Assembly (NCBI GenBank): GCA_937921505.1
Contig: CAKZUB010000055.1
Span: 1-38,081 of the forward strand
Direction of reading: 5' to 3'
From: an uncultured Clostridia bacterium
GTDB lineage: Bacteria > Bacillota > Clostridia > Lachnospirales > Cellulosilyticaceae
Length of the DNA: 38,081 nucleotides
Part shown: positions 8,892 through 18,320 of the stretch, piece after piece
Layout: every line of letters begins with the position of its first letter
Position numbering within the stretch: position 1 is the stretch's first letter
Notes under the pieces: generated by a model
Database searches by the model: none
What the model saw: only the letters and a program-made list of their open reading frames with translations
What the model was told of the DNA's origin: nothing
Program-made: the position numbers and the translations under genes

Positions 8892-9845
8892 TTATAAAGC
8901 AATTAGTCCTAGCAAGCACATAATCGCTGTGATTACACAAAATACTGTAACAACTTTTGTTTCGGGCCATCCACTTAATTCAAAATGATGATGTATAGGT
9001 GCCATTTTAAATAATCTCTTTTTTGTTTTCTTAAAATAAGCTACTTGTAAAATAACAGAGATATTTTCAATAACATAAATAATCCCAACTATAAGAATAA
9101 ATAGAGGCATTTTCATTACAAAAGCTGTAGAAATCACAAATCCTCCAAGTGCCAACGAACCCGTATCTCCCATAAATACCTTAGCTGGGTAGCTGTTAAA
9201 TAGTAAAAAGCCAAGTAAACTTCCAACTGCAGCAGCTGCTATTGGAAGTACATTGCTATACATCGCCCAGGCAATAGTTGCAAAATAGGTGGCTACTAAT
9301 ACTGTTACACCAGATGCTAAGCCATCTAATCCATCTGTTAGATTAACAGCATTAACAACTCCTAATACCGCTATCCCTAAAAACGGCCAAAATAAAGCAC
9401 CTAATTCCAATTCACGACTTCCACTAAAGGGAAGTATAATGCTTGTATCTAGTACTAAATAATATTTTAATAAATATGCAAAAAGGCACGTTACTATAAT
9501 TTGAGCAATTATTTTTTGCCCGGCAGTAAGTCCTAAAGACCTCTTTTTTACAATCTTTATATAATCATCTATAAATCCTATTAATCCAAATGCTACTGTC
9601 ACAAAAAGTATAATTTGTACCTCTTTGTTACCAATAACAAATAATAGACTTGTTAAAACAATACTGGTTAGGATAATAATCCCTCCCATTGTAGGTGTTC
9701 CAGATTTCTTAAGATGACTATCTGGTCCATCATTTCTTATATTCTGCCCAAACTTAAACTTTTGTAACAAAGGAATAATAAAAGGGCTCATTACAATATT
9801 AAGAAAAAATGCTATTAAAACTGCGTATAATGCCTCATTTTTCAT
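8892..9845 (-). CDS. mraY: Phospho-N-acetylmuramoyl-pentapeptide transferase MraY
   Basis: Integral membrane enzyme that moves phospho-MurNAc-pentapeptide to undecaprenyl phosphate, forming lipid I. About ten transmembrane helices. The catalytic and signature loops are all visible: DGPDSHLKKSGTPTMGG, NAVNLTDGLDGLASG, FMGDTGSLALGG and the histidine motif APIHHHFELSGW. Two ATG codons are adjacent (9848 and 9845); AAAGGTGA suits the second better. The start overlaps the murF end by about 11 bp, implying translational coupling. Length is about 317 aa, as expected. The next enzyme of the lipid pathway, MurG, is not encoded in this cluster. Confidence 0.97.
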   Translation of the reverse strand: MKNEALYAVLIAFFLNIVMSPFIIPLLQKFKFGQNIRNDGPDSHLKKSGTPTMGGIIILTSIVLTSLLFVIGNKEVQIILFVTVAFGLIGFIDDYIKIVKKRSLGLTAGQKIIAQIIVTCLFAYLLKYYLVLDTSIILPFSGSRELELGALFWPFLGIAVLGVVNAVNLTDGLDGLASGVTVLVATYFATIAWAMYSNVLPIAAAAVGSLLGFLLFNSYPAKVFMGDTGSLALGGFVISTAFVMKMPLFILIVGIIYVIENISVILQVAYFKKTKKRLFKMAPIHHHFELSGWPETKVVTVFCVITAIMCLLGLIAL

Positions 9846-11223
9846 CATAATTCACCTTTCCTACTTCCTCTACCATTTCCTCAAAGTGCATGCCTCTAGA
9901 TGCTTTAAATAAAATAGTATCTCCTATTTGGAATATATTTTGTATCTCACTTAAAAATTCTTCTTTTGTAGCATAGTATACAACTTTGGTATTTGCAGAA
10001 GTATTATTTACTCCATTATAGATATGTTTGGCTAACTCTCCAACAGTGCAAATTAAATCGATATTCTCTAAACTTGCAAATTGCCCAACCTGTTCATGAA
10101 GAACTGTGGCATAGCTTCCCATTTCTAACATATCTCCTAAAACTGCTATCTTTCGTGAAGAGGTCGGATAGTTTTTCAGCACTCTAAGTGCAGCCTGCAT
10201 TGACTCTGGACTTGCATTATAGGTATCATCCATAATAGTAATGCCATTCTCATAGGTCTTAATATGCATTCTCATTTGACTAGGTTGGTAGGAAGCAAGC
10301 CCTGTTAGTATTTCTTCTTCAGTAAGCTCAAGGCGTTCAGCAATAGCTATTGCTGCAAGTGTATTATAGATCATATGTTCCCCTAAAGCTGAAATAGCAA
10401 TCTTATAATTGGCCTTTGGCGTAAAAACTTCAGCAGTTGTTCTATCAGCTTCGCTTACTATATTTTTCGCATAGTAGTCTTGCTCTTCTTTCAAACCATA
10501 TTTAAGCATTTTAAAAGGTACCTGCTTTATAGTACTTAATAAGTCGTTATCTCCATTAATGATAAACAACCCACTTTTATCTAAGCCATCTAATATTTCT
10601 AATTTTGCTTTTAATATTCCTTCTCTGCTGCCTAAGTTCTCTATATGAGAACTGCCTATATTGGTAATAACTGCTATTTGTGGACTTGCCGTTAAACTAA
10701 GCCTGTGTATCTCTCCAAAATGATTCATGCCCATTTCTATAACGGCTACTTCATGATGTTTTTCTAAATTAAATAATGTAAGCGGCAGCCCTATCTCATT
10801 ATTATAATTGCCTACAGTCTTGTGTACATTAAATTTAGCACTTAGTACTGCTGCAATAATTTCTTTAGTACTTGTTTTACCGACGCTTCCCGTTATTCCT
10901 ATAATAGGAATTTTAAATAAACTGCGATAATACTGTGCTAGTTTCAAAAGTGCTTCATTTGTATTTTCAACATAGATAGTACATAATCTTTCATCTTTGA
11001 CTATGTCTTCTTCTGTCAATGTCGCTATTGCCCCTTTGTCAAAAACATGAGGGATAAATTGATGTGCATCAAAATTTCCCCCTTTTAAAGGGATGAATAA
11101 ACTACGGTAACCAACTTGACGAGAATCGGTACTGATTGACTGAACTATATTATTGTCAAATCTATTAGGATTTAAACATTTACCTTGAAGAGCTTCAACA
11201 ATATCTTGTAAGCGTAGTTCCAT
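9835..11223 (-). CDS. murF: UDP-N-acetylmuramoyl-tripeptide--D-alanyl-D-alanine ligase MurF
   Basis: Adds D-Ala-D-Ala to complete the UDP-MurNAc-pentapeptide. Three Mur ligase domains: an N-terminal substrate domain, a central ATPase with P-loop GSVGKTST (about residues 112-119) and the EMGMNHFGEI motif, and a C-terminal domain with DDTYNASPESM and LGDMLEMG. The ATG at 11223 has a GGGGG ribosome site 7 nt upstream and shares one base with the murE stop (TGATG); a GTG one codon earlier is less well placed. About 462 aa. It precedes mraY, as in Clostridia and Gram-negatives. In Bacillus subtilis murF is outside the cluster. Confidence 0.96.
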   Translation of the reverse strand: MELRLQDIVEALQGKCLNPNRFDNNIVQSISTDSRQVGYRSLFIPLKGGNFDAHQFIPHVFDKGAIATLTEEDIVKDERLCTIYVENTNEALLKLAQYYRSLFKIPIIGITGSVGKTSTKEIIAAVLSAKFNVHKTVGNYNNEIGLPLTLFNLEKHHEVAVIEMGMNHFGEIHRLSLTASPQIAVITNIGSSHIENLGSREGILKAKLEILDGLDKSGLFIINGDNDLLSTIKQVPFKMLKYGLKEEQDYYAKNIVSEADRTTAEVFTPKANYKIAISALGEHMIYNTLAAIAIAERLELTEEEILTGLASYQPSQMRMHIKTYENGITIMDDTYNASPESMQAALRVLKNYPTSSRKIAVLGDMLEMGSYATVLHEQVGQFASLENIDLICTVGELAKHIYNGVNNTSANTKVVYYATKEEFLSEIQNIFQIGDTILFKASRGMHFEEMVEEVGKVNYDEK

Positions 11224-12674
11224 CACTTTTCCCCCTGTATATATTCACTAACAACCTCACAATCATCAAAATGAATAATTCTATCTTTTAAGATTTGATA
11301 ATTTTCATGTCCTTTACCTGCAATAAGTATAACGTCCCCTTCTTTAGCTTCTCTAAGCGCAAGCATAATAGCTTCTTTCCTATCTTCTATTTTAACGTAA
11401 GCCACATCTAAACCTTTTAATCCTGTTTCTATTTCATCTATAATTTGACTTGGACATTCAGTCCGCGGATTATCAGATGTAATAATCACCCTATCAGAAT
11501 ACCTTGCTGCAATTTCACCCATAATAGGTCTTTTAGTCTTATCCCGATCTCCGCCACAGCCAAAGACTGTAATAACATCTCTTTGTACAAATTGTTTAAT
11601 AGTCATTAAAACATTTTCTAATCCATCTGGAGTATGTGCATAATCTACAAGCACACTAAATCCTTTTGGAGATGTAAAAGATTGTACTCTTCCTGGAACA
11701 CCTTTAACTTTTGTAAGTGCATTAATAATATATTCAACAGGTATATCTAAACGAAGGGCTGATATGATCACTGCTAACGTATTATAGACGGTAAACTTCC
11801 CTGGAATAGGTACTTTAACCTTATACTGCCCCTCTGGGCACACTAAAGTATATTCAACTCCAGCAGCAGTTATTATAACATTTGAAGCTCTAAAGTCTGC
11901 ATCATGGTCTATCCCATAAGTTATTATAGGACATTTTGCGCCACGACTTATAATATCTACGTACTCACTGTCACAATTAATAATGCCTATATCACACAAC
12001 TTAAAGAGCTTAGATTTTGCTTTTGCATACTTTTCCATAGTCTGATGAAAATCCAGATGATCTTGTGTCAAATTTGTAAAAATACCTATTTTAAAATCAC
12101 ATCCATCTACTCTATTTAACTCCAAAGCATGAGAAGAAACTTCCATTAATGCATAACTTACTTCATGTTCTATCATTTTATTAAAAATAGCCTGCAAATC
12201 AATAGATTCTGGGGTGGTTCTTTCAGCCTTTAATACCATATTGCCTATTCGATTTTCAATTGTTCCTATAATACCGATACTTCTATTGTAGCTCTCAAGA
12301 ATCTGTCCTAATAAATACACAATACTTGTCTTGCCATTTGTACCTGTAACTCCTACTAAATTTAACTTTTTGGAAGGATGATTAAACATATTGTTGGCTA
12401 TAATCGCCATAGTACTTCTTGTATTTTCTACTTTAATGATAGTAATACCTTGTCTTTTACAAATAATATCTTTTTGAACGACTAACGTTTTAGCCCCATT
12501 TTCAATAGCTGCTTCAATAAATTGGTGCCCATCTGTCTTAAATCCTTCTATAGCAATAAACAACCCACACTTAGTTTTAATGCGTGAGTCGTAGATAACA
12601 TGATCCACATCTTGTTCTAAGTCTCCACAAATACATTGATAACTTACTCCACTTACTAGGTCTTTTAGCTTCAT
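11223..12674 (-). CDS. murE: UDP-MurNAc-tripeptide synthetase MurE (meso-DAP type)
   Basis: Adds the third residue of the stem peptide. P-loop GTNGKTS at residues 111-117; carbamylated-lysine region around ERTTPESIDLQ; C-terminal domain GCGGDRDKTKRPIMG. The substrate-selecting motif is DNPRTE at 401-406. This is the arginine-containing form that binds meso-diaminopimelate, rather than the lysine-type motif, so the wall is predicted to be A1-gamma meso-DAP. ATG 12674 has AGGAGG 6 nt upstream. The gene is preceded by a 63-bp gap that may carry a promoter, and is coupled to murF at its end. Length 483 aa is normal. Confidence 0.96.
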   Translation of the reverse strand: MKLKDLVSGVSYQCICGDLEQDVDHVIYDSRIKTKCGLFIAIEGFKTDGHQFIEAAIENGAKTLVVQKDIICKRQGITIIKVENTRSTMAIIANNMFNHPSKKLNLVGVTGTNGKTSIVYLLGQILESYNRSIGIIGTIENRIGNMVLKAERTTPESIDLQAIFNKMIEHEVSYALMEVSSHALELNRVDGCDFKIGIFTNLTQDHLDFHQTMEKYAKAKSKLFKLCDIGIINCDSEYVDIISRGAKCPIITYGIDHDADFRASNVIITAAGVEYTLVCPEGQYKVKVPIPGKFTVYNTLAVIISALRLDIPVEYIINALTKVKGVPGRVQSFTSPKGFSVLVDYAHTPDGLENVLMTIKQFVQRDVITVFGCGGDRDKTKRPIMGEIAARYSDRVIITSDNPRTECPSQIIDEIETGLKGLDVAYVKIEDRKEAIMLALREAKEGDVILIAGKGHENYQILKDRIIHFDDCEVVSEYIQGEK

Positions 12675-12703
12675 GGTAACCCTCCTATTTATATTTCCTA
12701 GTT

Positions 12704-12712
12704 ATTATATCA
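12704..12712 (-). promoter_or_regulatory. Possible extended -10 promoter before murE
   Basis: In the 63-bp spoVD-murE gap the minus strand reads TGATATAAT, an extended -10 element (TGn then TATAAT at 12704-12709), with a poor -35 (TTTTTA) 17 bp upstream. A promoter here would keep the murE-to-ftsZ genes expressed independently of read-through from mraZ and across the sporulation gene spoVD. Judged by eye only. Confidence 0.4.
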
Positions 12713-12737
12713 TGAGTTATACAGATTAAAAAGTCAT

Positions 12738-14687
12738 CTATTCTGTATAGAGTATAATTTTACTAGTTTTATTAATGATTTCACCAGGTATAGGAAATTG
12801 TGACCTAACAAGTTCTCCATTCCCCTCTACTTGGATTATCAGGCTCTGTTTGTACGCAAGGTCTTTTGCATCTTTAACTTTCATATTTTCAAACTGTGGA
12901 ACTTCAATAACTTTAACCTCGTCTAATTCTAATTCTTTTTCATTATATATTGGTTTAATACCTAAATAAGGAAGTGCATTGGCAAAAACTTCTTTCATAA
13001 CAGGCCCAGCTATTGCCCCTCCATAATACACACCCTGTGGTTCGTCAATAATGACAAGCCCCATAACAACGGGGTTCTCTGCAGGTGCAAAAGCTAAAAA
13101 TGATGCTATGTATTTACCAGATCCCCTAGGCAGTTTTTGAGATGTGGCTGTTTTTCCGCCTATTCTATAACCTGGAATATAGCTCTTATTTCCTGTCCCT
13201 TCTGAGACTACACTTTCTAATATTTTTTTTAATCTCTCACTTGTCTCTGTAGTAATAATCTGCTCGCCTTTATCATACTGAAAAGCTTCAAAAGCATTGC
13301 TTTGTGAATCTATAATTCCTTTTCCAAAATGTGGGGTTACCCTATAGCCTCCATTAACAGAAGCTGCGGCTCCAGCAAGTAATTGCATAGGAGTAATTTG
13401 AAAGGACTGTCCAAATGACATTGTAGCAAGTTCCACTGGACCTATTTTATTTTTATTATGTAATATACCTACCGCTTCTCCAGGTAAATCTATATTAGTC
13501 TTTGATTTGAATCCAAATTTAATCATGTAATCATAGAACTTACTCGCGCCTACGCGTTCTGCAGTATCCATAAATACAGGATTACATGAATTTTGAACGC
13601 CTTGTACAAAATTTTGGCTTCCATGAGAACGCGGACTCCTCCAACATTTTATAGTTCTGCCTGCAACAACCCGGCTTCCTCCACAATTAAATGTACTCTC
13701 TTCACTTACTACCTTTTCTTCAAGTCCCATAGCAGATGTAAAAATTTTAAACGTTGACCCAGGTTCATAAGTATCATTAATTGTATAATTTCTCCACATT
13801 TGATTTAAGAATTCTTGTTGTTCTTTTTCTGTATACATACTCCAACTATTTAAAAGATCCTGATTATTAATTTGAAAAGGCTCATTAAGGTTGAAATCAG
13901 GTTTATTAGCTATTGCATAAATCTCTCCATTTTGAGGGTTTAACAAAATAATTGCTCCACGTTTAGCCCCCTTAAGAGTAACCACCTTTTCTATCGCCTG
14001 TTCAGCATATTGCTGCAGTGTAACATCCATTGTCGTCACTAAATGATTACCATTTACGGGGTCAATTCTCACCTCAGCGACTTCATCTCTTCGTTCTCCT
14101 TTACCATTTGTCTCCATTAGGATTTTGCCCGGGCTTCCTTTAAGGTATTCATCATATTTGACTTCCAGTCCTATAATACCTTGATTATCTTTTCCAACAA
14201 AACCAATAGTATGTGAGGCGAGACTAGTATATGGATAAAATCTTTTTGAATCTTCATCTACTTTTACTCCTGGTAAATTAAGATTGCGAACTTGATCAGC
14301 AACATCTTTATCTACCTTAGTCATAATCCTTTCAAAAGCAACTTTTTTAGTTATCTTTTTATAAACAGTATTATAGTCAAGACCAAGTCTCTCAGCTAAT
14401 ATTTTTGAAACCATTTCAGCGTCTTTGATTTGAGCATTAACAACACCAATTGTTGCTACAGATCCACTTTGAGCAATAACATCTAAGTTTCTATCATAGA
14501 TTATACCCCTAGTTGGTGCTATCAGTCTATCTCTTGTATGCTGTTCGAGTGCCCTATCTTGTAATAATTTACCTTCTACAATTTGCACATATCCAAGTCT
14601 TATTGACATACCTATCGTGGCAAATAAAAAACACATTATTAAAAGAAAAATTTTTCTCTTAATATTAATTGACACTTGTTTTTGCAT
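12738..14687 (-). CDS. spoVD: Stage V sporulation protein D (class B PBP, SpoVD)
   Basis: Class B transpeptidase for spore cortex synthesis. There is a short cytoplasmic tail, one transmembrane helix (about 12-28) and a pedestal domain (RGIIYDRN, VDEDSKRFYP). The transpeptidase domain has STFK (311-314), SCN (367-369) and KTA (512-514), and one C-terminal PASTA domain follows (about 594-649). One PASTA domain plus the position after a two-PASTA PBP matches Bacillus spoVD next to pbpB. The third motif reads KTA instead of KTG, a deviation I believe is shared by several clostridial SpoVD proteins. ATG 14687 follows AAAGGAGGAG, which lies inside a predicted hairpin. Length 649 aa is typical. Confidence 0.93.
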   Translation of the reverse strand: MQKQVSINIKRKIFLLIMCFLFATIGMSIRLGYVQIVEGKLLQDRALEQHTRDRLIAPTRGIIYDRNLDVIAQSGSVATIGVVNAQIKDAEMVSKILAERLGLDYNTVYKKITKKVAFERIMTKVDKDVADQVRNLNLPGVKVDEDSKRFYPYTSLASHTIGFVGKDNQGIIGLEVKYDEYLKGSPGKILMETNGKGERRDEVAEVRIDPVNGNHLVTTMDVTLQQYAEQAIEKVVTLKGAKRGAIILLNPQNGEIYAIANKPDFNLNEPFQINNQDLLNSWSMYTEKEQQEFLNQMWRNYTINDTYEPGSTFKIFTSAMGLEEKVVSEESTFNCGGSRVVAGRTIKCWRSPRSHGSQNFVQGVQNSCNPVFMDTAERVGASKFYDYMIKFGFKSKTNIDLPGEAVGILHNKNKIGPVELATMSFGQSFQITPMQLLAGAAASVNGGYRVTPHFGKGIIDSQSNAFEAFQYDKGEQIITTETSERLKKILESVVSEGTGNKSYIPGYRIGGKTATSQKLPRGSGKYIASFLAFAPAENPVVMGLVIIDEPQGVYYGGAIAGPVMKEVFANALPYLGIKPIYNEKELELDEVKVIEVPQFENMKVKDAKDLAYKQSLIIQVEGNGELVRSQFPIPGEIINKTSKIILYTE

Positions 14688-14696
14688 TTAAAATCT

Positions 14697-14743
14697 CCTC
14701 CTTTAAAAGTTGTCTTACCTAAATTGTATTTTAAAGAAGGAGG
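14697..14743 (-). promoter_or_regulatory. Predicted hairpin masking the spoVD ribosome binding site
   Basis: On the mRNA, CCTCC (14739-14743) pairs with GGAGG (14697-14701) and TTTAAAA (14729-14735) pairs with TTTTAAA (14702-14708). Together these give 12 bp with a 3-nt bulge and about 20 nt of loop. The 3' arm is exactly the spoVD Shine-Dalgarno sequence. A transcript coming through from pbpB would carry both arms. A transcript started by the sigma-E-like promoter at 14723-14751 would begin near 14716 and lack the 5' arm. No folding program was run. Confidence 0.55.
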
Positions 14744-14751
14744 CATTATTC
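14723..14751 (-). promoter_or_regulatory. Candidate SigE-dependent promoter for spoVD
   Basis: Minus-strand GAATAAT (14745-14751) is followed after 14 bp by AATACAAT (14723-14730). The sigma-E consensus is roughly kmATAtt, 14-15 bp, CATACAnT, so the match is about 6 of 7 and 7 of 8 with the right spacing. spoVD is known to be a sigma-E gene in Bacillus subtilis, with a promoter directly upstream, which supports the call. Confidence 0.6.
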
Positions 14752-14754
14752 ACA

Positions 14755-16911
14755 TTATTCTGAGGTTGTTACAATTATTCGGCTATTTTTTTCGACCTTG
14801 TGTCCTGCTCTTGGCATTTGTTTAACAATAACTCCCGTATTCGTTTGATTAATCATCAATGATTCCCCAACTAAAAGCTTTGCTTCTTCTATTGTTAATC
14901 CTTGTAAGTCTGGAATTTGTACAATATTATCTATAGCTTCAGTTTGTACATATAATTTAACTTTGGAACCTTTAGGCAAGTAAGTCCCTTCGCTAGGATA
15001 CTGTGAAGTAATCTTTGTCCCTATCCCTATGATCTCATAATCTAAACCTTCATAAGATAATAATTCGCTTGCCTTATAAATATCTGTGTGCATAAAACTT
15101 GGTATTTTACTTACTTGATCTTCTCCTAGCGGATCATGATCAGCTAGTTCGATTTCTAAATACGGTAAAATATTGGTCATCATTTCTTTAAAAGCTTTAG
15201 CTGGAGCCCCTGTTCCTTCTGGAATTTCATCAAATACAATGAGTCCTACCACTTGTGGGTTATTTATAGGTGCATAGCCTAAAAACGATAAAATATACTT
15301 TTCATCTTCAAGAGGCCTTTTTTGTGCAGTCCCTGTTTTGCCACCTACAGTATAACCATTAATATTTGCATGAATGCCGGTTCCTTCATCAACAACTTTT
15401 TTAAGATAGTTCACCAATACTTTTGAGGTTTCTCCTGTAATGGCTTGTCTTTTTATTGTGGGTTTAGCCTTATATAGAATCTCATTTTTTTCATTTATAA
15501 TTTGTGAAACAACATATGGCTGTAACAAGTACCCCCCATTAATAACAGAAGAAAATGCTGTAACAAGCTGCAAAGGGGTACACGTAAAAGTTTGTCCTAT
15601 AGCATAAGTTGCTTTCTCTATAGGCCCTAATTTGGGGTGCAACTGTCCCTTTTCCTCTCCCGGAAGCCCTATATCTGTAGGTTGTCCAAACCCATATCTC
15701 TCCATGTATTTCAAAAGGGTTTCTGAACTCATCTTCTCGACAATTTCTAGCATTGCTACATTACAGGAGTTTGCTAGTGCCTGTTCTAATGTCTGTTCAC
15801 CATGCCCCTCCCTTTTCCAACATCTAATAGGAGCTACCCCTTGTACCACTACTTTAGTTCCATTACATACATATTTTTGTTCAAGGTGCATAACACTTTC
15901 ATCTAGAGCTGCTGCTACTAGCAGTGGCTTAAAAGTTGAACCTGGTTCATAACTATTTTGTATATTATAATTTTTCCATGCACTATTTAGCGCCTTAGAC
16001 TTTTGAGTATCTGTTAGTGATTCCCATACTCCTTTTCCTAACTGCTCTTCTAAAACATTATAATGAATTGGATTAAAGCTAGGATAAGAAAACATACTAT
16101 AAATTTCTCCAGTGTTAGGATTCATAATAATAGCAGCAGCATTTACAGGTTTATATTCTTTTATGTATTTATTCATAGTGGTTTCCACATACTGCTGAAC
16201 TACTTCATCAATAGTTAAGACAATTGTGGCTCCATTTTCTGCTGGTTTAATCTCTGTTGTAATAATTTGTTCATCTTGCAACTGTGAAAAAACTCTTCCT
16301 GCTTTACCCATAATATAACTATTATATTGTTGTTCAATACCATACTGCCCCTCACTATTTTTATTGTAAAAACCAATAAGTTGTGAGGCAAACTCTCCCT
16401 TAGGATATTTTCGTATAAAGGACTCTTCAAACCAAACACCTTTTAGTGCCTTTTGTTTTAGTGATTCTACAATCTCCGCTGCAGCATTTTTACTAAGAAT
16501 ACTATATCTTAGGCCTGGGTTCTGTTCTACGAATTTTTTTATCTCTTCTTTTGATCTATTAACTGCATCTGAGAGCCCTTGATAGATGGTATCTTGTTTG
16601 CTTTCTTCTAACCCTAATATCGTCTTAGGATCTAAAATAATATGATATGCTAGCACACTAGCAGCAATAGTTTTATTATTTCGCTCAACAATGGCTCCTC
16701 TTTGAGGATTAATTTGTCCATCTTTACTCATCATCCTATTTAAAACCTGCTTTTGGTAGTCATCACCGTTATGCAATTTAATGTTTATCACTTGATAACC
16801 CATATAGCCTATGGTACTTAAAAAAAATAAGCCTATAAAAAATATACGCCTATGAAGGCGTTTTCTAGATATCATAGAATCATTTTTCTTATTGCTTAGT
16901 TTAACTGTCAT
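14755..16911 (-). CDS. pbpB: Division class B penicillin-binding protein (PBP2B/FtsI type)
   Basis: Septal transpeptidase partner of FtsW. From the chosen start: a basic tail and one transmembrane helix at about 23-43, a dimerisation/pedestal domain (QRGAIVERNNKTIA), a transpeptidase domain with STFK (325-328), SCN (382-384) and KTG (525-527), then two PASTA domains (about 600-656 and 662-718). Two PASTA domains and a place between ftsL and spoVD match Bacillus pbpB. The frame continues 28 codons further upstream into ftsL, but ATG 16911 has GGGG 6 nt before it and starts 13 bp after the ftsL stop. It gives 718 aa. Confidence 0.94.
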   Translation of the reverse strand: MTVKLSNKKNDSMISRKRLHRRIFFIGLFFLSTIGYMGYQVINIKLHNGDDYQKQVLNRMMSKDGQINPQRGAIVERNNKTIAASVLAYHIILDPKTILGLEESKQDTIYQGLSDAVNRSKEEIKKFVEQNPGLRYSILSKNAAAEIVESLKQKALKGVWFEESFIRKYPKGEFASQLIGFYNKNSEGQYGIEQQYNSYIMGKAGRVFSQLQDEQIITTEIKPAENGATIVLTIDEVVQQYVETTMNKYIKEYKPVNAAAIIMNPNTGEIYSMFSYPSFNPIHYNVLEEQLGKGVWESLTDTQKSKALNSAWKNYNIQNSYEPGSTFKPLLVAAALDESVMHLEQKYVCNGTKVVVQGVAPIRCWKREGHGEQTLEQALANSCNVAMLEIVEKMSSETLLKYMERYGFGQPTDIGLPGEEKGQLHPKLGPIEKATYAIGQTFTCTPLQLVTAFSSVINGGYLLQPYVVSQIINEKNEILYKAKPTIKRQAITGETSKVLVNYLKKVVDEGTGIHANINGYTVGGKTGTAQKRPLEDEKYILSFLGYAPINNPQVVGLIVFDEIPEGTGAPAKAFKEMMTNILPYLEIELADHDPLGEDQVSKIPSFMHTDIYKASELLSYEGLDYEIIGIGTKITSQYPSEGTYLPKGSKVKLYVQTEAIDNIVQIPDLQGLTIEEAKLLVGESLMINQTNTGVIVKQMPRAGHKVEKNSRIIVTTSE

Positions 16912-16924
16912 ATGCTTCCCCACT

Positions 16925-17353
16925 TTATTGATTATATAGAGTATAACTTTGTTTAGGCAGTTGTATATATACAATTTGGTGTGGTAATGGTTCACTCATT
17001 CCAAGTTCATTTGAGGCTCTATATCTTATATGATCTAAATTAAGCTTTTCTGATATTTGAGACTCTGTAAGGCTTACTGCACTCTTCATTTCTCTTATGT
17101 CATTTTTAAGAGCTTGTAACTGTCCTTGTTTTGTAATAAGAGAAGAATACATATAAATGTATATAAAAGCACAGGCGAATATAGTTATACCACACAGACT
17201 TAATTTAAGCCCAAAAACAACATCTGTCCTTTTTTGTGGTGCAACAGATGGTTGATATTCTGGTTCAATAATGGGTCTTGGTATAGGTTGATAATACTTT
17301 TTGGCTTCACTGCCATATTGATAGCTATATCTTTTTTGCACACTTTGCCCCAT
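16925..17353 (-). CDS. ftsL: FtsL-like cell division protein
   Basis: Small bitopic septum protein of 142 aa. A cytoplasmic tail of about 45 residues rich in Tyr, Pro and Gln precedes one transmembrane helix (about 48-70). A coiled coil follows (QLQALKNDIREMKSAVSLTESQISEKLNLDHIRYRASNELGM is the region, about 78-120). Sequence identity in this family is always low, so the call rests on topology and on position between rsmH and the PBP gene. It should form a complex with FtsQ/DivIB and a DivIC-type partner. ATG 17353 follows AGGGGG at about 9 nt. Confidence 0.85.
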   Translation of the reverse strand: MGQSVQKRYSYQYGSEAKKYYQPIPRPIIEPEYQPSVAPQKRTDVVFGLKLSLCGITIFACAFIYIYMYSSLITKQGQLQALKNDIREMKSAVSLTESQISEKLNLDHIRYRASNELGMSEPLPHQIVYIQLPKQSYTLYNQ

Positions 17354-17370
17354 TAACGATTTCCCCCTAT

Positions 17371-18309
17371 TTATAGTTTCTCAATAATTCTTAGCTTAGC
17401 ACTTCTTGAACGCGGATTGCTTTCAACTTCTTCATCAGACGGTAAAATAGGTTTTTTAGTAATAATTTTAACTTTCTGAGTCTGTTCACATATACAGATA
17501 GGAAAGTTTTTCGAACAAGTACATGGGTCTTCAAGCTTTTTGAATACATGTTTGACAATTCTATCTTCTAAAGAATGAAAAGTAATAACACATAACCGCC
17601 CTGTTGGCTTAAGCTTTTCTACAATATCTAGCAGCGTAGGCTCAATAATTTCCAACTCTCTATTGACTGCAATTCTAATGGCTTGAAAAGTACGTTTAGC
17701 TGGATGAGGTCCATCTTTCCTTGCACCATGGGGTATAGCTCTTTTAATAATATCTACCAATTCAAAGGTTGTACGAATTTCCCCCTCTGTATTTCTATAG
17801 TTAGCAATAAAGTTTGCAATACGCTTCGCCCACTTTTCTTCTCCATATTCTTTAATTATTCTAAATAGTTCATCTTCTGATAATTCATTAACAACATGAT
17901 ATGCAGTATAAGTATCTTCTTGATTCATTCTCATATCTAAAGGCGCATCATTCATATAGGAAAATCCTCTTAGCGGTTCATCTAATTGATGAGAGGAAAC
18001 GCCTAGGTCTATTAACATACCATCTATACCTTGAATCTCTATATCCTCTAAAATAGTTTTTATTGCCTCAAAATTATTATTTACAATAGAAACTTTAGGA
18101 TCTACATTCTTTAGTCTCTCTTTCGAAACAGTTAAAGCATTTTTATCCTGATCAATACCGATAAAATGCCCTTCTTTAGAAAGATGTTTGCAAATCTCAA
18201 GAGCATGTCCAGCTCCTCCTAATGTACCATCTACATAAATACCACTAGGCTTAATATTTAAACCAGAAATACATTCATTGCGTAAAACAGATATATGTTC
18301 AAATTTCAT
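17371..18309 (-). CDS. rsmH: 16S rRNA (cytosine1402-N4)-methyltransferase RsmH
   Basis: SAM-dependent methyltransferase modifying C1402 of 16S rRNA in the decoding centre (formerly MraW). SAM-binding motif [16 protein letters not shown] near residue 28; family signatures [23 protein letters not shown] and [17 protein letters not shown]; the C-terminus ([15 protein letters not shown]) is typical. Length 312 aa is normal. ATG 18309 has GAGGGGA 4 to 7 nt upstream. It starts 11 bp after mraZ, the usual pair at the head of the division cluster. Confidence 0.98.
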   Translation of the reverse strand: MKFEHISVLRNECISGLNIKPSGIYVDGTLGGAGHALEICKHLSKEGHFIGIDQDKNALTVSKERLKNVDPKVSIVNNNFEAIKTILEDIEIQGIDGMLIDLGVSSHQLDEPLRGFSYMNDAPLDMRMNQEDTYTAYHVVNELSEDELFRIIKEYGEEKWAKRIANFIANYRNTEGEIRTTFELVDIIKRAIPHGARKDGPHPAKRTFQAIRIAVNRELEIIEPTLLDIVEKLKPTGRLCVITFHSLEDRIVKHVFKKLEDPCTCSKNFPICICEQTQKVKIITKKPILPSDEEVESNPRSRSAKLRIIEKL

Positions 18310-18320
18310 TTTTATCCCCT

